A DNA stretch of 64,000 nt from Winogradskyella vidalii (GTDB taxonomy: Bacteria > Bacteroidota > Bacteroidia > Flavobacteriales > Flavobacteriaceae): positions 1,240,001-1,304,000 of the forward strand of contig NZ_JABFDG010000001.1 of NCBI RefSeq assembly GCF_013403955.1, written 5' to 3'. The first letter of the stretch is position 1, and each line of letters starts with the position of its first letter. Under the pieces are notes generated by a model. The model made no database searches. It worked only from the letters and a program-made list of their open reading frames with translations, and was not told the DNA's origin. The translations under genes were made by a program, and so were the position numbers. Shown in pieces: positions 61,971 to 64,000 of the stretch.

Positions 61971-62061
61971 ACCATTCATCGACACTAATAAGTATATTAA
62001 CGTGTAACCAACCTTACCAATCGAAAATTTAAAAATACAGCCTAGAAACCCTGTAATTTTG
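61971..62061 (+). promoter_or_regulatory. Putative LytTR-controlled promoter 3 (secreted protein)
   Basis: ACCATTCATCGACAC (61971-61985), ATCGAA at +49 (62020) and a perfect -7 box TAATTTTG at +83 (62054-62061). The ATG is at 62088. Confidence 0.7.
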
Positions 62062-62087
62062 TTTCATAATTAAATACAAAACAGAAG

Positions 62088-64000
62088 ATGAAAACATTTT
62101 ACACTTTAAAAAATCAATTACTACTTATAGTTTTAACGTTTATTAGTTTTGCTATTCAAGCACAGGACGAACCTTTTAACTGTGATTATAATGCTTATTT
62201 GTTTCAATATAATGATGTGTATGCTATTGATTTAGCTTCTGGAAATTCTTATATGGTAGCAGAAGATGTTACGCCTGGTAATATTAATGGTGCTGCATAT
62301 AATCCTGCTGATGGCTACATTTGGGGCTATTTAAAAACACCAGAAAAAACCATTGTAAGAATTGGTAAAAACTTTACAACCACCTCTTATTATATTGATG
62401 AATTATCTAGTAGCAATAAATACATTGGTGATATAAGTGCAGAAGGTATTTATTATCTTAAAGGTAGCGGAACAACTTATTCTAAAATAGATTTAGATCC
62501 AGAATCTGATAATTATACGCAATATCAATCTACAGCGGTATTATCTCAAAATATTAATATTCATGATTGGGCTTTTAATGCTGTAGATGGTCAATTATAT
62601 GCTGTTGAAAAAAACACTAATATTTTATATCGAATTAATCCAGAAGACGGTGTAGTAACCACTTTAGGCATTGCGCCAATTCTATCAGGATTAAGCTATT
62701 CTTATGGCGCTGTTTATTTTGATGCAGATGGTCGTTTTTATATTTCGGCAAATGAAACAGGAACTATTTACGTTATTCAAAACGTACAAGACATTAATTC
62801 GGTAATCGATATAGATGCAAATTTATTTGCTTTTGGTCCTTCTAGTTCTAGTAATGATGGCGCACGTTGCCCAACGGCACCGGTTTTACAGGAAATTTGT
62901 GATAATGGCATCGATGATGATGGTGACGGACTTATAGATTGTGAAGATCCTTCTTGTTCTGGTTTTGGAATGTGTGATGTGATTGCTGCACCAACTTCTA
63001 GCTCAAACGATGGCGGATTAGAAAGTAATAACAGATTATCGGAACAAATAAATGCTAGAAACTTTAAACGAGCAAAAACAGGTTATAAATTTAATGTAGC
63101 GACAGCTAAGCGTGTTTCTAAAACTTTAAATTATGCTAAGAGTAATCTCAATTCAGGTTTTACATTACAAGATTTGGTGCCACTAACAAGTATCAATGAA
63201 GATGAAGCAGTAGAAGCTACACCAGCAGATTTAATAGGGATTACAAATGCGACCGAAATATATGCTTTAGATTATATAAAAAACAATAGTTCAGTAGCTT
63301 CCGTTTTAGCTTTAAAAACAGAAAACGGCGTATATGAGCATACCAAATATATTTGTGATCGTTTGCTAGGAGCAGAAATAATAGCTGTATCTACAATAGC
63401 TATAAATGAACAACAATTTATAAAGTCTATTATTAAAAATGAAGATGGGACGCATGAGTTTGTTTTAAGTTTATCTGCAAAAGTAGTTAATGACGATGCT
63501 AACTTTGCAGTAGATAGTCACTGGAATTTAGATCAGTACGAAGACAATGTCACCTATTATAACTTTCAGATTTGGTCTAATACTATTGATGATTTATATC
63601 TATTAGGACAAGAAGTCTTAAATTTATTAGAAGTACAAAAACCTATTGATAGTTATAACAATTCAACGCCTCCAACGGTATTTGTTAGAAAAGGAAGTTA
63701 TAATAACGGTGGTTTAGATTTACAAATTATTAATACCAATGCAACAGAAACTGTATATTTAGATGCAGGCTATAGAACTACGGAAACAGAAGATTTCCAA
63801 AATCTTAATTCAACAATTAATTTAGATGGCAATTACATTACTAATATAACAATTGATACTGGAAGTTTATTTGATATTGGTTTTAGAATTGGAGATGGTA
63901 TTGCAACTCCAGATGACCTATTTATGTCTGATGGTCCTTGGGGTATTGATGCGTCGCAAAGCGGAACAGAAATTTTAGATTATAGCGTTACTACTAATGA
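62088..64000 (+). CDS. Large secreted protein, 5' part (runs off window)
   Basis: About 637 codons are visible from ATG at 62088 with no stop. The signal peptide ends near FAIQAQDEP. Residues ~30-270 form a propeller-like domain (VYAIDLASGNSY, YNPADGYIWGYL, AFNAVDGQLYAVE) of the DUF6923 look. A Ca-binding-type stretch CDNGIDDDGDGLIDCEDPSC follows, then a domain with repeated strands (about 300-637). Such proteins in Flavobacteriaceae usually end in a type IX secretion or repeat region, not visible here. It is controlled by promoter 3, linking it to the NO relay. Confidence 0.85.
   Translation, partial: MKTFYTLKNQLLLIVLTFISFAIQAQDEPFNCDYNAYLFQYNDVYAIDLASGNSYMVAEDVTPGNINGAAYNPADGYIWGYLKTPEKTIVRIGKNFTTTSYYIDELSSSNKYIGDISAEGIYYLKGSGTTYSKIDLDPESDNYTQYQSTAVLSQNINIHDWAFNAVDGQLYAVEKNTNILYRINPEDGVVTTLGIAPILSGLSYSYGAVYFDADGRFYISANETGTIYVIQNVQDINSVIDIDANLFAFGPSSSSNDGARCPTAPVLQEICDNGIDDDGDGLIDCEDPSCSGFGMCDVIAAPTSSSNDGGLESNNRLSEQINARNFKRAKTGYKFNVATAKRVSKTLNYAKSNLNSGFTLQDLVPLTSINEDEAVEATPADLIGITNATEIYALDYIKNNSSVASVLALKTENGVYEHTKYICDRLLGAEIIAVSTIAINEQQFIKSIIKNEDGTHEFVLSLSAKVVNDDANFAVDSHWNLDQYEDNVTYYNFQIWSNTIDDLYLLGQEVLNLLEVQKPIDSYNNSTPPTVFVRKGSYNNGGLDLQIINTNATETVYLDAGYRTTETEDFQNLNSTINLDGNYITNITIDTGSLFDIGFRIGDGIATPDDLFMSDGPWGIDASQSGTEILDYSVTTN

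Overview
The window is chromosomal DNA of a marine-type member of the Flavobacteriaceae (Bacteroidota). The evidence is the AT-rich composition, promoters of the Bacteroidota type (a -7 box TAnnTTTG), abundant SPII lipoproteins, LytS/LytTR two-component pairs and flavobacterial protein families. The species cannot be named from the sequence.

Bases 1 to about 38.5 kb form one large accessory island. Its core is a 1666-residue MolR/DUF4132 protein, a von Willebrand A (MIDAS) protein with a coiled-coil partner, a shortened adenylosuccinate-synthetase-like enzyme (PurA-like), three giant leucine-rich-repeat (LRR) proteins with a shared N-terminal segment, and an 11-gene operon. That operon combines SUKH, SUFU, DUF1963 and DUF2314-ankyrin proteins with two 2OG-Fe(II) oxygenases and an endonuclease V. 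No toxin, integrase, transposase or CRISPR is seen. The strongest signal is regulatory. Nine promoters in this island carry the same 18-bp palindrome (about ATCACTGAATACAGTGAT). Each lies exactly 21 bp upstream of a -7 box, where a class II activator would sit. This ties roughly 25 genes on both strands into one regulon and is the best candidate here for an undescribed system. A LytS/LytTR pair and a vWA lipoprotein lie inside the island (7.8-11.3 kb) but lack the palindrome.

From 38.7 to 44.2 kb lie a second LytS/LytTR pair, two tandem DUF1566 proteins and an arylsulfotransferase-like lipoprotein. A tRNA cluster follows (Gly-Tyr-Gly, minus strand, with terminators). From 45 to 49.5 kb a minus-strand operon encodes an exported aldo/keto reductase, LarE, LarB, LarC and a small His-rich membrane protein: nickel-pincer cofactor synthesis without larA. 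From 49.9 to 54.9 kb are a fatty-acid hydroxylase/sterol desaturase, an SLC13 transporter, an outer-membrane phospholipase A and a YdjM-type membrane hydrolase.

From 55.2 to 61.7 kb a tightly packed operon encodes a nitric-oxide-type signalling relay: single receiver, H-NOX sensor, multi-PAS histidine kinase, FIST (NosP-like) sensor, second kinase, HPt protein and LytTR regulator. Three promoters share a 15-bp box exactly 83 bp upstream of the -7 box and a second hexamer at +49. They precede this operon, a putative ~70-nt small RNA and a large secreted protein that runs off the window end. The LytTR regulator is the obvious candidate to bind them.
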